Positions 33,046 through 41,614 of a stretch of DNA of 59,912 bases are shown here, piece after piece (the first letter of the stretch is position 1; every line of letters starts with the position of its first letter). The stretch comes from Prevotella sp. (GTDB taxonomy: Bacteria > Bacteroidota > Bacteroidia > Bacteroidales > Bacteroidaceae). The notes beneath the pieces are model-generated. The model made no database searches. It was not told the DNA's origin and was given only the letters and a program-made list of their open reading frames with translations. Location of the stretch: contig JAFVFY010000081.1 in NCBI GenBank assembly GCA_017475265.1, positions 1-59,912 on the forward strand, written 5' to 3'. Both the position numbers and the translations under genes were made by a program.

Positions 33046-33077
33046 CAAAATTACAAAATGTTTGTGAAACCAACAAA
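33046..33077 (-). promoter_or_regulatory. Promoter of the kinase gene
   Basis: On the minus strand TTTG (33074-33077), a 20-bp spacer and TAATTTTG (33046-33053). Confidence 0.85.
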
Positions 33078-33115
33078 TTTCTTGACTATTTTCTATGGGA
33101 AAAAGCTGTTTTTTC

Positions 33116-35338
33116 TTAATAGACCGCTGGAAGCCATACGGTCATTTCGCTTTTGCCCCGATTTCCCCAAGCATAATAAGGAATGAAGCGTATGGTCATC
33201 TTTTCTTTCTGTTTGATGGCAGGACGGTAGAGGTGGCCACCCCAATCGTCATGGCTGCGCACGTAGGCCTCGGTCTCCAGGGCCATCATACGCGCACCGC
33301 CGATGGTGGTCTCCACGGTGCGGAACTGGGCATCGACAGGAAGGACGATGTCATCGATGTCTATTGTGGAGTTAGGAAGTTGTGGAGTTGTGGATTTGAG
33401 GTCGCTGCTCTCCATGCAGTAGAGGATGGGACCACGCATGATGGCTACCTGTCCGCGACTTTCCTCCACCAGTGGGTTGGCCTCGATGATGCGCGTTTCC
33501 ATGGGCAGCTCATAGCTGATGACATCGCCCTGCTTCCACTCACGGTCAAGGATGAAATATCCCTGCTTATAATAATCCGTTGTTTCGTGCTGTCCGTTGA
33601 CGGTGAGTTTTATCGCCTGGAAAGATTGTTCGCTATGGGCATTGACCGCCCACTCAGGACAGCGTAGGGCAATGGCGAACTTTTGTCCTCGCCGGGCTTT
33701 GAGTCTTTCTATCGTCAGCGTCACTTTACCATCCCACGGATAGTCAGTCTGCTGCTTGAGCATGATATCTCCAATGCCATCCAGCTTTCCCTCCAAGTTA
33801 CTCTGCCCAAACAGGTTGACATATAGTGTAACAGATGATGGAACTACGCCCCCCTCCTTGTGAGAGGTGTTGGGGGTGAGGCTGTAAATATAGTCCTGTG
33901 CCTCACATAGTGTTCGCAGCGTGTTCGGCGGACAGCAGAAACATGAGATGAGTTTTTTCCTCTCCTTCGGCCAGCGCAACGTGTAGGGCAGCTCGTCGGA
34001 GAGGCGCAGGGGGTTGGTGTAGAAATACCCTTCGCCATCGAGCGAGATACCAGGCAAGATGCTGTTATAGAGACAGTTCTCCACCAGGTCCATGTACTTC
34101 GCGTCTGCGGTGGCCTGGAGCATACGCCAGTTGAAGAGCATGTTGCCGATGTTGGCGCAGGTCTCGTTGTGGGCGGTGGAGTGGGGGAGCTGGTAGGGGC
34201 GTCCGTAGCTCTGGTGCACCTTCTGTATACTGTCGGGCTTGTAGTTCGTGCCGTCTGGCGACGTACCGTCGTAGAGGGCACCGCAGGCTCCGTTGATATA
34301 CATCTTTCTCGTCACGATGTCCTGCCAGATGCTCGTCAGGTTTTTCATCAGCTGTTCCTCGCCACTCTCCAGATAGAGGTCGGCCACGCCGGCATAGAGG
34401 TAGTTGGCTCGCACAGCATGACCCATGGCCTTGTATTGCTGACGGAAGGGGATGCGGTCTTGGTTGTCATCGGTGCCGTTCTCCACCATGCCTCGGATGT
34501 CGATGAATTGCTGCAGCAGGTCGAGGTATTTCTTGTCGCCCGTCTCACGGTAGAGTTCGGCCACGCCCATGTAGTGTGAGGGACAGATGGCGTTGCCGGC
34601 TAGTTCTTCGGGAGCACGCTGACAAAAATTATAAAGGAAGTCGGCGGCCTTCACACCGCAGCGGAAGAGCGTCTCCTTGCCTGTCGCCCTTTTATGGATG
34701 ATGCCTGCCATGATGAGGTGCCCCAGGTTGTAGGTCTCGAAGTTCAGGCGGTTCTTGAAGGCAGCGTCGTTCTTACTACCGACAGCGGTGCCAGCCTCCC
34801 CAAGCCCCTCCAAAGGAGGGAATGTCTGATTACTTGAGACCGTGTCTGGTATATGGACATCCCTCCCTTTGGGAGGGCTTGGGTTGGTTTTCTCCTTGAT
34901 GATTACTGGCGTATGTATATACCCGTCCTCGCGCTGAGCCTTCGCCACTAGACCGACGAAGCGGTCCATGATGGCATCAAGCTCAGCGTCGTGGGTGACG
35001 GCATAGACTGAAGCTACGGCCTCCAACCATTTGTACATGTCTCCGTCGTGGAAGGGAGGACCGTGATGCTCTCCCTGCTGTTCTCCGGCAGCAATAAGAA
35101 AGTTGTTGAAGCCCTTACCCTCCTTCGACTGCCACGTCTGCCACATGCTTTGCACGCTCGTATGGCTGAATACATCGAAGCGGTCGCCCCAGAAGCCACC
35201 CGTCCAACGGACTGAGCTGATGGGTATGGCCGTCATGGCTGCATGGTTGCTAAGGGCAGTATTGGTGATGCCTCCCTGGGCACTAATGCCGAGGCTCAGT
35301 CCCAGGCTGCAGGATAGTAGTAATAATTTGATTTCCAT
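33116..35338 (-). CDS. GH127 beta-L-arabinofuranosidase family enzyme
   Basis: This 740-residue protein belongs to GH127 (formerly DUF1680), which releases beta-L-arabinofuranose from plant glycans. The metal-binding catalytic set is visible: HNETCA (E392 and the following Cys) and CFCCPPN (C468-C469, one of them the nucleophile). The start MEIKLLLLSCSLGLSLGISA is a signal peptide. An insertion of about 31 residues (34795-34887) comes from an inverted-repeat element, and two shorter repeat stretches lie at 33370-33405 and 33841-33885. All are in frame, so the gene stays intact. Confidence 0.92.
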   Translation of the reverse strand: MEIKLLLLSCSLGLSLGISAQGGITNTALSNHAAMTAIPISSVRWTGGFWGDRFDVFSHTSVQSMWQTWQSKEGKGFNNFLIAAGEQQGEHHGPPFHDGDMYKWLEAVASVYAVTHDAELDAIMDRFVGLVAKAQREDGYIHTPVIIKEKTNPSPPKGRDVHIPDTVSSNQTFPPLEGLGEAGTAVGSKNDAAFKNRLNFETYNLGHLIMAGIIHKRATGKETLFRCGVKAADFLYNFCQRAPEELAGNAICPSHYMGVAELYRETGDKKYLDLLQQFIDIRGMVENGTDDNQDRIPFRQQYKAMGHAVRANYLYAGVADLYLESGEEQLMKNLTSIWQDIVTRKMYINGACGALYDGTSPDGTNYKPDSIQKVHQSYGRPYQLPHSTAHNETCANIGNMLFNWRMLQATADAKYMDLVENCLYNSILPGISLDGEGYFYTNPLRLSDELPYTLRWPKERKKLISCFCCPPNTLRTLCEAQDYIYSLTPNTSHKEGGVVPSSVTLYVNLFGQSNLEGKLDGIGDIMLKQQTDYPWDGKVTLTIERLKARRGQKFAIALRCPEWAVNAHSEQSFQAIKLTVNGQHETTDYYKQGYFILDREWKQGDVISYELPMETRIIEANPLVEESRGQVAIMRGPILYCMESSDLKSTTPQLPNSTIDIDDIVLPVDAQFRTVETTIGGARMMALETEAYVRSHDDWGGHLYRPAIKQKEKMTIRFIPYYAWGNRGKSEMTVWLPAVY
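34795..34887. repeat. 93-bp inverted-repeat element inside the GH127 gene
   Basis: The 32-bp arms 34795-34826 and 34856-34887 are imperfect reverse complements (GGAGGG/CCCTCC cores, AATGTC/GACAT inner ends) around 29 bp. The element adds about 31 residues (PSPPKGRDVHIPD type) without a stop or frameshift. Confidence 0.85.
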
Positions 35339-35344
35339 ATAATA

Positions 35345-35392
35345 ATTCTCAACTCTCAACTCTCAACACTCAACTCTTAACTCTCAACTCTT
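35345..35392. repeat. CTCAACTCTCAAC spacer repeat
   Basis: Tandem TCTCAACTCTCAACTC-type units fill the gap between the GH127 start and the synthase stop codon and overlap the last codons of the synthase. The same unit is at 29096-29125. Confidence 0.75.
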
Positions 35393-37009
35393 TTTACTGT
35401 TTTCTACGATGTTAAGCATTTTTATGGTAGCCTTGATGGCTGCTTCTGTCTGGTCGGCGTCCAGGCCTCGGGTGCGCAGCAGCCTTCCGCTGTCCATCTG
35501 CCAGGTGATGACCGTCTGCACCAAGGCGTCGGTGCGGCCGCCGGGCGGGATAGTCACGGCGTAGTTCTCCAGCAGGGGGAACGTCCGGTCGAGGTTCTCC
35601 TTGTAAATCATGCGCAGCGCCTTCACGAAGGCGTCATACTGACCGTCACCAGAGGAGTGCCCCTCGTACTGCTGACCGTTAATCTCTACTTTTACGTTTG
35701 CAAGAGGCTTCAGACCGTAAGCCAATGACACTTGGTAACTTACCAGCTTTACCTTGTCCTCTGTTACATCATGTTTCAGCACGTCGCTAACGATAAACGG
35801 CAGGTCCTCCTGTGTGACCACCTCCTTGCGGTCGCCCAGCTCGGTGACACGACGTGTGACGCGCTGCATCTGCTCCGGCGTGAGGTCGAGTCCCAGCTCC
35901 TGCAGGTTGCGCATGATGTTGGCTCGCCCGCTGGTCTTGCCCATAGCGTAGGCCCGACGACGGCCGAATCGCTCGGGCATCAGGGCGTTATGATAGAGAT
36001 TGCCCTTCTGGTCGCCGTCAGCATGAACACCGGCCACCTGCGTGAAGACGTTGTCGCCGATGATAGGCTGGTTGGGGGCGATGGCAATACCGCTATAGCT
36101 CTCCACCATGCGGCTGATGTCGTTCAGCTTCTCTTCGTTGATGCTCGTCAGAGCGTTGAAATGGTCTTTGAGTATCACCTGGACGCTCGACAGCGGGGCA
36201 TTGCCGCAGCGCTCGCCAAGACCGTTCACCGTGACGTGCAGTCCTCGGGCACCGCTCAGGGCTGCCGCTAAAGAGTTGCTCACGGCCAGGTCGTAGTCGT
36301 TGTGGGCATGGAAGTCGAAATGTGTGTTGGGGTAGCGCTTCACCATCTTACGGAAATACTCCACCACCTGCAAGGGGTTCATAATGCCCAGCGTGTCAGG
36401 GAGCATGAAACGCTTAATGCATTGACCATTGACCATTGACCGTTGAACATTGTTGGACTCCGCGTTCTCTTGCGCAGCTGAATGGTCAATAGTCAATGGT
36501 GAATGGTCAATGGTCAATGCGTCCATCAGCTGATAGACATACTCCGGCGAGTCCTTCATGCCGCCAGACCAGTCCTCGAGGTAGATGTTCACGCCGATGC
36601 CCTTCTCAGCCGCATAGCTGACCACGGCCTTAATGTCGGCGATGTGCTCTTCGGGTGTCTTGTGCAGCTGCTGGGTACAGTGGCGCAGCGATCCTTTGGC
36701 AAGTAGGTTCAGCGTCTTGGCACCACATTCGTCGAGCCAGTCCACGGACGTATGGCCGTCGACGAAGCCCAACACCTCGACGCTCTCCAGGCGGTTTATC
36801 TGCTGGGCATAACGGCAAATCATCTTCACCGCCTCCTTCTCGCCGTCGCTCACACGGGCAGAGGCCACTTCAATGCGGTCTACGTTGAGGTCGCGCAGCA
36901 GCGTGCGAGCTATCATCAATTTCTCATGGGGAAGGAAACTCACGCCGCTGGTCTGTTCGCCGTCGCGTAGCGTGGAGTCCATAATCTCAATGAATCTCTG
37001 GTCTGACAT
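35384..37009 (-). CDS. Isopropylmalate/citramalate synthase family protein
   Basis: This 541-residue protein is a DRE-TIM acyltransferase: MDSTLRDGEQTSGVSF, HAHNDYDLAVSN (metal His pair), GLGERCGNAPL, and a C-terminal allosteric LeuA_dimer domain (VKVEINGQQYEGHSSGDGQYDA). It condenses acetyl-CoA with a 2-oxo acid. The sequence alone does not separate 2-isopropylmalate synthase from (R)-citramalate synthase. A 34-residue insert (36419-36520) encodes a repeat element. A promoter is at 37037-37068. Confidence 0.88.
   Translation of the reverse strand: MSDQRFIEIMDSTLRDGEQTSGVSFLPHEKLMIARTLLRDLNVDRIEVASARVSDGEKEAVKMICRYAQQINRLESVEVLGFVDGHTSVDWLDECGAKTLNLLAKGSLRHCTQQLHKTPEEHIADIKAVVSYAAEKGIGVNIYLEDWSGGMKDSPEYVYQLMDALTIDHSPLTIDHSAAQENAESNNVQRSMVNGQCIKRFMLPDTLGIMNPLQVVEYFRKMVKRYPNTHFDFHAHNDYDLAVSNSLAAALSGARGLHVTVNGLGERCGNAPLSSVQVILKDHFNALTSINEEKLNDISRMVESYSGIAIAPNQPIIGDNVFTQVAGVHADGDQKGNLYHNALMPERFGRRRAYAMGKTSGRANIMRNLQELGLDLTPEQMQRVTRRVTELGDRKEVVTQEDLPFIVSDVLKHDVTEDKVKLVSYQVSLAYGLKPLANVKVEINGQQYEGHSSGDGQYDAFVKALRMIYKENLDRTFPLLENYAVTIPPGGRTDALVQTVITWQMDSGRLLRTRGLDADQTEAAIKATIKMLNIVENSKKS
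36419..36520. repeat. 102-bp inverted-repeat element inside the synthase gene
   Basis: GCATTGACCATTGACCATT (36419-36437) and its exact reverse complement (36502-36520) bound a 102-bp segment, which is 34 codons exactly. Further GACCATTGAC units lie inside each arm around a core of about 28 bp. The same unit is found in trpF (38617-38650) and ftcD (48046-48076). Confidence 0.9.
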
Positions 37010-37036
37010 GGTTCATCATCTGTGTTTTATGGGCTG

Positions 37037-37068
37037 CAAAATTACATATTAAATGCGAACTGACCAAA
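37037..37068 (-). promoter_or_regulatory. Promoter of the synthase gene
   Basis: On the minus strand TTTG (37065-37068), a 20-bp spacer and TAATTTTG (37037-37044). Confidence 0.85.
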
Positions 37069-37164
37069 AATGCGAACCTAATTCTGCCGATTTCAATAGA
37101 AAAAGGCGTTGCGCTGTCAAAAGGTTCGCATTTCTTTTTCTATTTTTGTCTCCATATTAATATG

Positions 37165-37216
37165 GTTCTTCATAGGAATGGCGTGATGCTGGCATCACGC
37201 CATTCCTATGAAGAAC
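37165..37216. repeat. 52-bp perfect palindrome after trpA
   Basis: Positions 37165-37189 and 37192-37216 are exact 25-bp reverse complements with a 2-base loop. It lies 48 bp past the trpA stop codon, so it may end or protect the trp mRNA, but it lacks a clear T-tract. On the plus strand a TATTTTTG box (37141-37148) stands just before it. Confidence 0.9.
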
Positions 37217-37264
37217 TAAAAAACTATAAATACGATATAAAACACCAATTATGGCACTCCCTTA

Positions 37265-38044
37265 CTAACTTTTCAGGGCTTCAAACAACTTGTCGAGGGC
37301 GGCGTCAGCGTTGCCCTCGTTTTCGTTGAGGAGGGTGACAAACTTGGAACCAATGATGGCACCGGCGGCATTGTCCTGCGCGGCTTTGAGGGTCTGGGCG
37401 TTGGAAATGCCGAAGCCTATCATGCGAGGATTACGGAGGTTCATTGCATTGATGCGGCGGAAGTAGTCTTGCTTGGCATCGTCGAAATTCTTCTGCGCAC
37501 CGGTGATGGCGGCGGAGGAGACCATGTAGATGAAGCCGTCGGTGTGGTCGTCGATGAAACGGATGCGCTCGTCGGAGGTCTCAGGCGTGATGAGCATGAT
37601 GACGCGCAGGTCGTAGCGGTCGGCGACGGGTTTGACAATGTTGAGATAGTCATCGAAGGGGAGGTCGGGGATGATCATGCCTGAGACACCAGCATCGACG
37701 CAGCTCTGACAGAAGGGTTCAATGCCGTAGTGAAGGATGGGGTTGAGGTAGCCCATTAGGATGAGCGGGATGGTTGCCTCGTCCTTGATGGCTTTCAGCT
37801 GCTCGAAAAGCAGTTGCACACTCATGCCGTTCTTGAGGGCTTGGGTGGCGGCACTCTGGATGACGGGGCCGTCAGCCAGCGGGTCGCTGAAGGGGATGCC
37901 CACCTCGATAAAGTCGATGCCTCTTTTTTGCATCGTCTTGATGACATCGCCCGTGCTGTCGAGTGTCGGGTAGCCGGCGCAGAAGTAGAGACTCAGTAGT
38001 TTGCGGTCGCCACGAGTGGCGAAGAGTTGGTTTATCTTGTTCAT
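37265..38044 (-). CDS. trpA: Tryptophan synthase alpha subunit
   Basis: This 259-residue TIM-barrel lyase converts indole-3-glycerol phosphate to indole and glyceraldehyde 3-phosphate. Motifs: FIEVGIPFSDPLADGPVIQ (catalytic Glu), YFCAGYP, GMIIPDLPFDD (catalytic Asp), SAAITGAQ and GFGISNAQT. The start is MNKINQLFATRGDRKLLS at 38044; the frame is open further upstream only through the repeat spacer and across trpF. It is the last gene of the trp operon. Confidence 0.97.
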   Translation of the reverse strand: MNKINQLFATRGDRKLLSLYFCAGYPTLDSTGDVIKTMQKRGIDFIEVGIPFSDPLADGPVIQSAATQALKNGMSVQLLFEQLKAIKDEATIPLILMGYLNPILHYGIEPFCQSCVDAGVSGMIIPDLPFDDYLNIVKPVADRYDLRVIMLITPETSDERIRFIDDHTDGFIYMVSSAAITGAQKNFDDAKQDYFRRINAMNLRNPRMIGFGISNAQTLKAAQDNAAGAIIGSKFVTLLNENEGNADAALDKLFEALKS

Positions 38045-38135
38045 GATTCTTTTGGGTTTAATGGGTTTAATGGGCTCTATGGGTTTAATGGGTTTTATGG
38101 GGCTAATGGGTTTAATGGGCTCTGTGGGGTTAGTG
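38045..38135. repeat. GGGTTTAATGGG repeat between trpF and trpA
   Basis: About seven imperfect TTTAATGGGCTCTATGGG-type units form the whole trpF-trpA gap and overlap the last codons of trpF. The same unit separates trpD and trpC (39572-39660). Confidence 0.85.
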
Positions 38136-38810
38136 GGATAGTTGGGAGAGGAAACGGCGAAGGGCATCAACGTCTTTGATTCCAGGTTCGGTCTCGAAGC
38201 GGGAGTTAAGGTCGATGCCGATGCACTTGGGGTGATGGAAAGCGCGGACACGCTCGGCGTCATCAGGGCCGATGCCGCCACTGAGCAGGAAGGGCAGCTC
38301 GCCGTCGTAGGCGTCAAGAATACTCCAGTCGAACTGCTCACCGCTACCGCCCACCGTTTTACACTTGGTGTCGAAGAGGAAGTAATCCACACAGTCGGAG
38401 TAGTCCTTGTATGTTGCAATATCATCGATAGTCTCCACGCTGATGGCCTTGATAATCTTGATGCCGGGACGGATGTCAGGGTCGAGGGTAAGGCGGAGGT
38501 TGCGGATAAGGGTGGGGGACTCGTGACCATGGAGTTGGATGATGTCGAGTTTGTAATTGAATACACGGGTGACGATGTTCTGAGCCATCTCGTCGACGAA
38601 GACGCCGACGCGCTTACATTGACCATTGACCTTTGACCATTGACCATTGGCGCGGTCGGGGATGATACCGGCGTTAGTGGGAATCATCGTGACGTTGCGG
38701 GGTGACTTGTCCCAGAAAATCATGCCAATCCAGTCGACACCTAACTCTACGACTTGGCGGATGTTCTCGCCGTCGCGCATACCACAAACTTTTACTATCA
38801 GGTTGTTCAT
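38130..38810 (-). CDS. trpF: Phosphoribosylanthranilate isomerase
   Basis: This 226-residue TIM-barrel isomerase starts IVKVCGMRDGENIRQV (catalytic Cys in KVCGM). It contains IIQLHGHE, FDTKCKTVGGSGEQFDW (catalytic Asp) and LSGGIGPDD. A repeat of GACCATTGAC units (38617-38650) inserts about 11 residues after PDRA, in frame, in a surface position of the early barrel. It sits between trpC and trpA. Confidence 0.96.
   Translation of the reverse strand: MNNLIVKVCGMRDGENIRQVVELGVDWIGMIFWDKSPRNVTMIPTNAGIIPDRANGQWSKVNGQCKRVGVFVDEMAQNIVTRVFNYKLDIIQLHGHESPTLIRNLRLTLDPDIRPGIKIIKAISVETIDDIATYKDYSDCVDYFLFDTKCKTVGGSGEQFDWSILDAYDGELPFLLSGGIGPDDAERVRAFHHPKCIGIDLNSRFETEPGIKDVDALRRFLSQLSH
38617..38650. repeat. 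GACCATTGAC repeat inside trpF
   Basis: Three to four GACCATTGAC units lie in the trpF coding sequence and encode a NGQWSKVNGQ-like stretch. The same family is found in the LeuA-like gene and ftcD. Confidence 0.8.
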
Positions 38811-38827
38811 TCTTTTTCGATATTTCG

Positions 38828-39571
38828 TTATTTCGATAACTCGATGATAAACTCCCGCAGGGTGGCGCCAGGGTTGGCGGTCTTCATAAAGGTCTCGCCG
38901 ATGAGGAAGCCTCGGAAACCTGCTTGGCGCAGCGCCTTAATGGTCTCTGGGTTACTGATACCGCTCTCGCTGACCTTTACGGCATCCTTCGGCAGGAGCT
39001 CGGCCAGACGGAACGAGTTCTCGACATCGGTGACGAAGGAACCAAGGTTGCGGTTGTTGATGCCGCAGAGGTCGGGGCCGAGGTCGGCATACTCCAGTTC
39101 CTCTTCAGCGTGCATCTCCAAGAGCACCTCCAAGCCGAGGCTGTGGGCTTTCTCCATGAGATACTTGCACTCCTGCTTCGTGAGGCAGGCGGCGATGAGG
39201 AGCACAGCCGACGCGCCACAAAGGGCTGCCTCGTAGAGCTGCATCTCGTCGATGACGAAGTTCTTGTAGAGGATGGGAATGGTCACACCGCTCTGCCGGG
39301 CTTCTGTTATAAAACGGTCGTGGCCACCGAAATATTGTTTATCGGTGAGGATGCTCAGGGCGGCGGCACCATTCTGCTGATAGCACAGCGGAATGATGTC
39401 TGCCCGGCCTTCTTCCTTAATCCAGCCCTTAGAGGGAGAGCGGCGCTTGAACTCGGCGATGATGCCAGAGTCACTCTGAAGCAAGGCGTCTCTTAGTGAG
39501 GGCTTCTTTGCCCGCATACGCTCCAGCTCTTTGCGCTTGTGGGAGATGATTTCTTGGAGGATATCTTTCAT
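38828..39571 (-). CDS. trpC: Indole-3-glycerol phosphate synthase
   Basis: This 247-residue protein closes the indole ring. Motifs: IIAEFKRRSPSKGWI (catalytic Lys), LSILTDKQYFGG, ILYKNFVIDEMQ, LLEMHAEEEL, GINNRNL and VSESGI. It is a stand-alone enzyme, not fused to TrpF. It sits 17 bp before trpF in the operon and is separated from trpD by a repeat spacer. Confidence 0.97.
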   Translation of the reverse strand: MKDILQEIISHKRKELERMRAKKPSLRDALLQSDSGIIAEFKRRSPSKGWIKEEGRADIIPLCYQQNGAAALSILTDKQYFGGHDRFITEARQSGVTIPILYKNFVIDEMQLYEAALCGASAVLLIAACLTKQECKYLMEKAHSLGLEVLLEMHAEEELEYADLGPDLCGINNRNLGSFVTDVENSFRLAELLPKDAVKVSESGISNPETIKALRQAGFRGFLIGETFMKTANPGATLREFIIELSK

Positions 39572-39660
39572 GGGGGTGATGGGTTTAATGGGGCTAATGG
39601 GTTTAATGGGGCTAATGGGTTTAATGGGGGGATGGGTTTAGTGGGTTTAATGGGTTTTAT
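39572..39660. repeat. GGGTTTAATGGG repeat between trpD and trpC
   Basis: Seven or so units of GGGGCTAATGGGTTTAAT type fill the gap; same family as 38045-38135. Confidence 0.85.
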
Positions 39661-40667
39661 GAGTTGAGCTCGACGAATTTCTTGAACGTGCGGAGGGCGG
39701 TGCCTGAGTCGATGCTCTCGCGGGCGATGTCGATGCACTCCTCAATGCTCTTCTGGCCCTTTTCGAGCACCTGGATGCCGAAGGCGGCGTTGGCCAGCAC
39801 GATGTTCTTCTGGGCGGGCAGGGCGCGGTTCTCCAGCACGGAGTCGAAAATCTGTGCTGCCTCCTCCTCTGTGGCACCGCCTACCAATTCCTCTGGCTTG
39901 GCGATGTCGAAGCCCAGGTCGCGGGGCGAGAAGATGCGCTCGTAGTCCTTTGTGGTAACCTTGAAGTCGCCCGTCAGGGAAATCTCGTCGTAGCCGTCGA
40001 TGCTGTTCACGATGCCGTAGTCAATTCCCAACTTCTGGTACACCTGATGGTAGAGGCGCATCTGGTCGAGGTTAGCCACGCCGAGCAGCTGACACTTAGG
40101 CTGAGAGGGATTGACGATTGGGCCTAACAGATTGAAGATGGTGGGGAACTGCAGCGCCTTGCGGATGGGGCCTACGAATTTCATGGCGCGGGCAAAGAGC
40201 TGGGCATGCAGGTAGACGATGCCGGCCTCGTTGAGCGAGCGGTTCAGCTTGTCGATGTCATCCGTGAACTTAATGCCGTGATGGGCGATGACGTTCGAAG
40301 CGCCCGAGACCGACGTGGCTGCATAGTTGCCGTGCTTTGCCACCTTGTAGCCCGCGCCGGCGATGACGAAGCAGGCCGTGGTCGAGATGTTGAACGTGTT
40401 CTTGCGGTCGCCGCCCGTGCCGACGACATCGATGTAGCGGTCGGCCTCCAGGATAGCAGGTACGCCGGTCTCCAGGATGCCGTCGCGGAAGCCGAGCAGC
40501 TCGTCGACGGTGACGCCGCGCATCTGCAGGCAGGTCAGCAGGGCCGTGATTTGCTCGTTGGGGTACTCTGAATGGGTGATGCCAATCAAGATTGTTTTCA
40601 TCTCCTCGCGGGAGAGCTCTTCGTGGTTCAGGAGGCGGAAGAGGTAGCCTTTCATTGTCTGTTCCAT
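39657..40667 (-). CDS. trpD: Anthranilate phosphoribosyltransferase
   Basis: This 336-residue protein transfers the phosphoribosyl group of PRPP to anthranilate. Motifs: DVVGTGGDRKNTFNIST (PRPP loop), KHGNYAATS, RKALQFPTIFNLLGPIVNP and GYDEISL. A second ATG 12 bp downstream (MKGYLFRLL) may be the true start. It stands between trpG and trpC. Confidence 0.97.
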   Translation of the reverse strand: MEQTMKGYLFRLLNHEELSREEMKTILIGITHSEYPNEQITALLTCLQMRGVTVDELLGFRDGILETGVPAILEADRYIDVVGTGGDRKNTFNISTTACFVIAGAGYKVAKHGNYAATSVSGASNVIAHHGIKFTDDIDKLNRSLNEAGIVYLHAQLFARAMKFVGPIRKALQFPTIFNLLGPIVNPSQPKCQLLGVANLDQMRLYHQVYQKLGIDYGIVNSIDGYDEISLTGDFKVTTKDYERIFSPRDLGFDIAKPEELVGGATEEEAAQIFDSVLENRALPAQKNIVLANAAFGIQVLEKGQKSIEECIDIARESIDSGTALRTFKKFVELNS

Positions 40668-40710
40668 ATTCGGTTTTGAAAATTTTGTCGTGTTTTTGTT
40701 CTGTTTTGGT

Positions 40711-40814
40711 TTCCGATTTTCAAACGGAGGCTGTTTTTGACTGTCGGCGGCTTCCGATTTTCCAACGGAGGCTGTTTTTGACCGTCGGCGGCTTCCGATT
40801 TTCCAACGGAGGCT
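40711..40814. repeat. 41-bp tandem repeat between trpG and trpD
   Basis: Two full units (40711-40751, 40752-40792) and a partial third (from 40793) of TTCCGATTTTCCAACGGAGG type. The last unit reaches the trpG stop codon. Confidence 0.85.
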
Positions 40815-41376
40815 ATAGGAAGAGCCAGTTCTGCAGCATCCGCCGCCCGTCGGGGGTCAGCACGCTCTCGGGGTGGAACTGAATGCCTCGCACGTTCAAC
40901 TCCCGGTGTCGCAGTGCCATGATCTGACCTTCGTCCGAGACGGCCGTGACTTCGAGGCACTCAGGCAGCCCTTCGCGCGAGACCACCCACGAGTGGTAGC
41001 GCCCGACGGTGATGTCTTTGTCCAGTCCGGAGAACAGGGGGTCGTCGGCGACGATGTGACAGGGCGTGGCGACTCCATGAAAGACGTCGCTGAGGTTCTC
41101 GAGCTTCCCGCCAAACGCCTCGCCGATGGCCTGATGACCGAGGCAGACGCCCAGTATGGGTTTGCGACCGGCGTAGGTGCGGATGACGTCGAGCAGGAGT
41201 CCTGCCTCGGAGGGGATGCCAGGTCCTGGCGAGAGGATGATCTTGCTGTAGGGTTCAAGGTCGGAGAGTTGGAACTGGTCATTACGCAGCACGGTGACCT
41301 CTGCGCCCAACTCCTTTACTAAATGACTCAGGTTGTAGGTAAACGAGTCGTAGTTATCTATAATGACTATTTTCAT
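40813..41376 (-). CDS. trpG: Anthranilate synthase glutamine amidotransferase subunit
   Basis: This 187-residue class I glutaminase has IIDNYDSFTYNL at the start, the nucleophile Cys in LGVCLGHQAI, and the His-Glu pair in GIQFHPESVLTPDG. It supplies ammonia to TrpE. The stop codon lies at the edge of the 41-bp tandem repeat. Confidence 0.97.
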   Translation of the reverse strand: MKIVIIDNYDSFTYNLSHLVKELGAEVTVLRNDQFQLSDLEPYSKIILSPGPGIPSEAGLLLDVIRTYAGRKPILGVCLGHQAIGEAFGGKLENLSDVFHGVATPCHIVADDPLFSGLDKDITVGRYHSWVVSREGLPECLEVTAVSDEGQIMALRHRELNVRGIQFHPESVLTPDGRRMLQNWLFL

Positions 41377-41411
41377 AATCCGTAATCCGTGTAATTCGTT
41401 AAATTTGTGGT

Positions 41412-41601
41412 TTAAAATAAATGATTATCTGCAATCATCCGTATGCCGCCAATGTCGGGGCAAGCCTCTGTGTCAGCCCCAACAATAGCATCGGGCTGGT
41501 ACGTGGTTCCGGCTCCCAGCCGGGGCAACAGACGAAAGGGGCCTGGCAGGGGGGGGCATCGGCTAATCCCCCAGTCGGATACATGCGGATAATCATTTTA
41601 A
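41412..41601. repeat. Repeat-like element between trpE and trpG
   Basis: The roughly 190-bp gap is bounded by imperfect inverted ends (TTAAAATAAATGATTATCTGC against TTAAAATGATTATCCGC in reverse). It holds GC-rich hairpins such as GGCTGG...CCAGCC and G-runs near 41548-41558. Both strands have open frames, yet neither looks like a conserved protein. I read it as a small dispersed non-autonomous element. Confidence 0.5.
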
Positions 41602-41614
41602 GTAATACCTGGTT

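Noticed and set aside
37265-38647. A 460-residue fusion gene covering trpA and more
   Set aside because: The extra N-terminal part is the antisense-free reading of the GGGTTTAATGGG spacer and an alternate frame of trpF (PIKPIKPI-like text). The true TrpA start is 38044.
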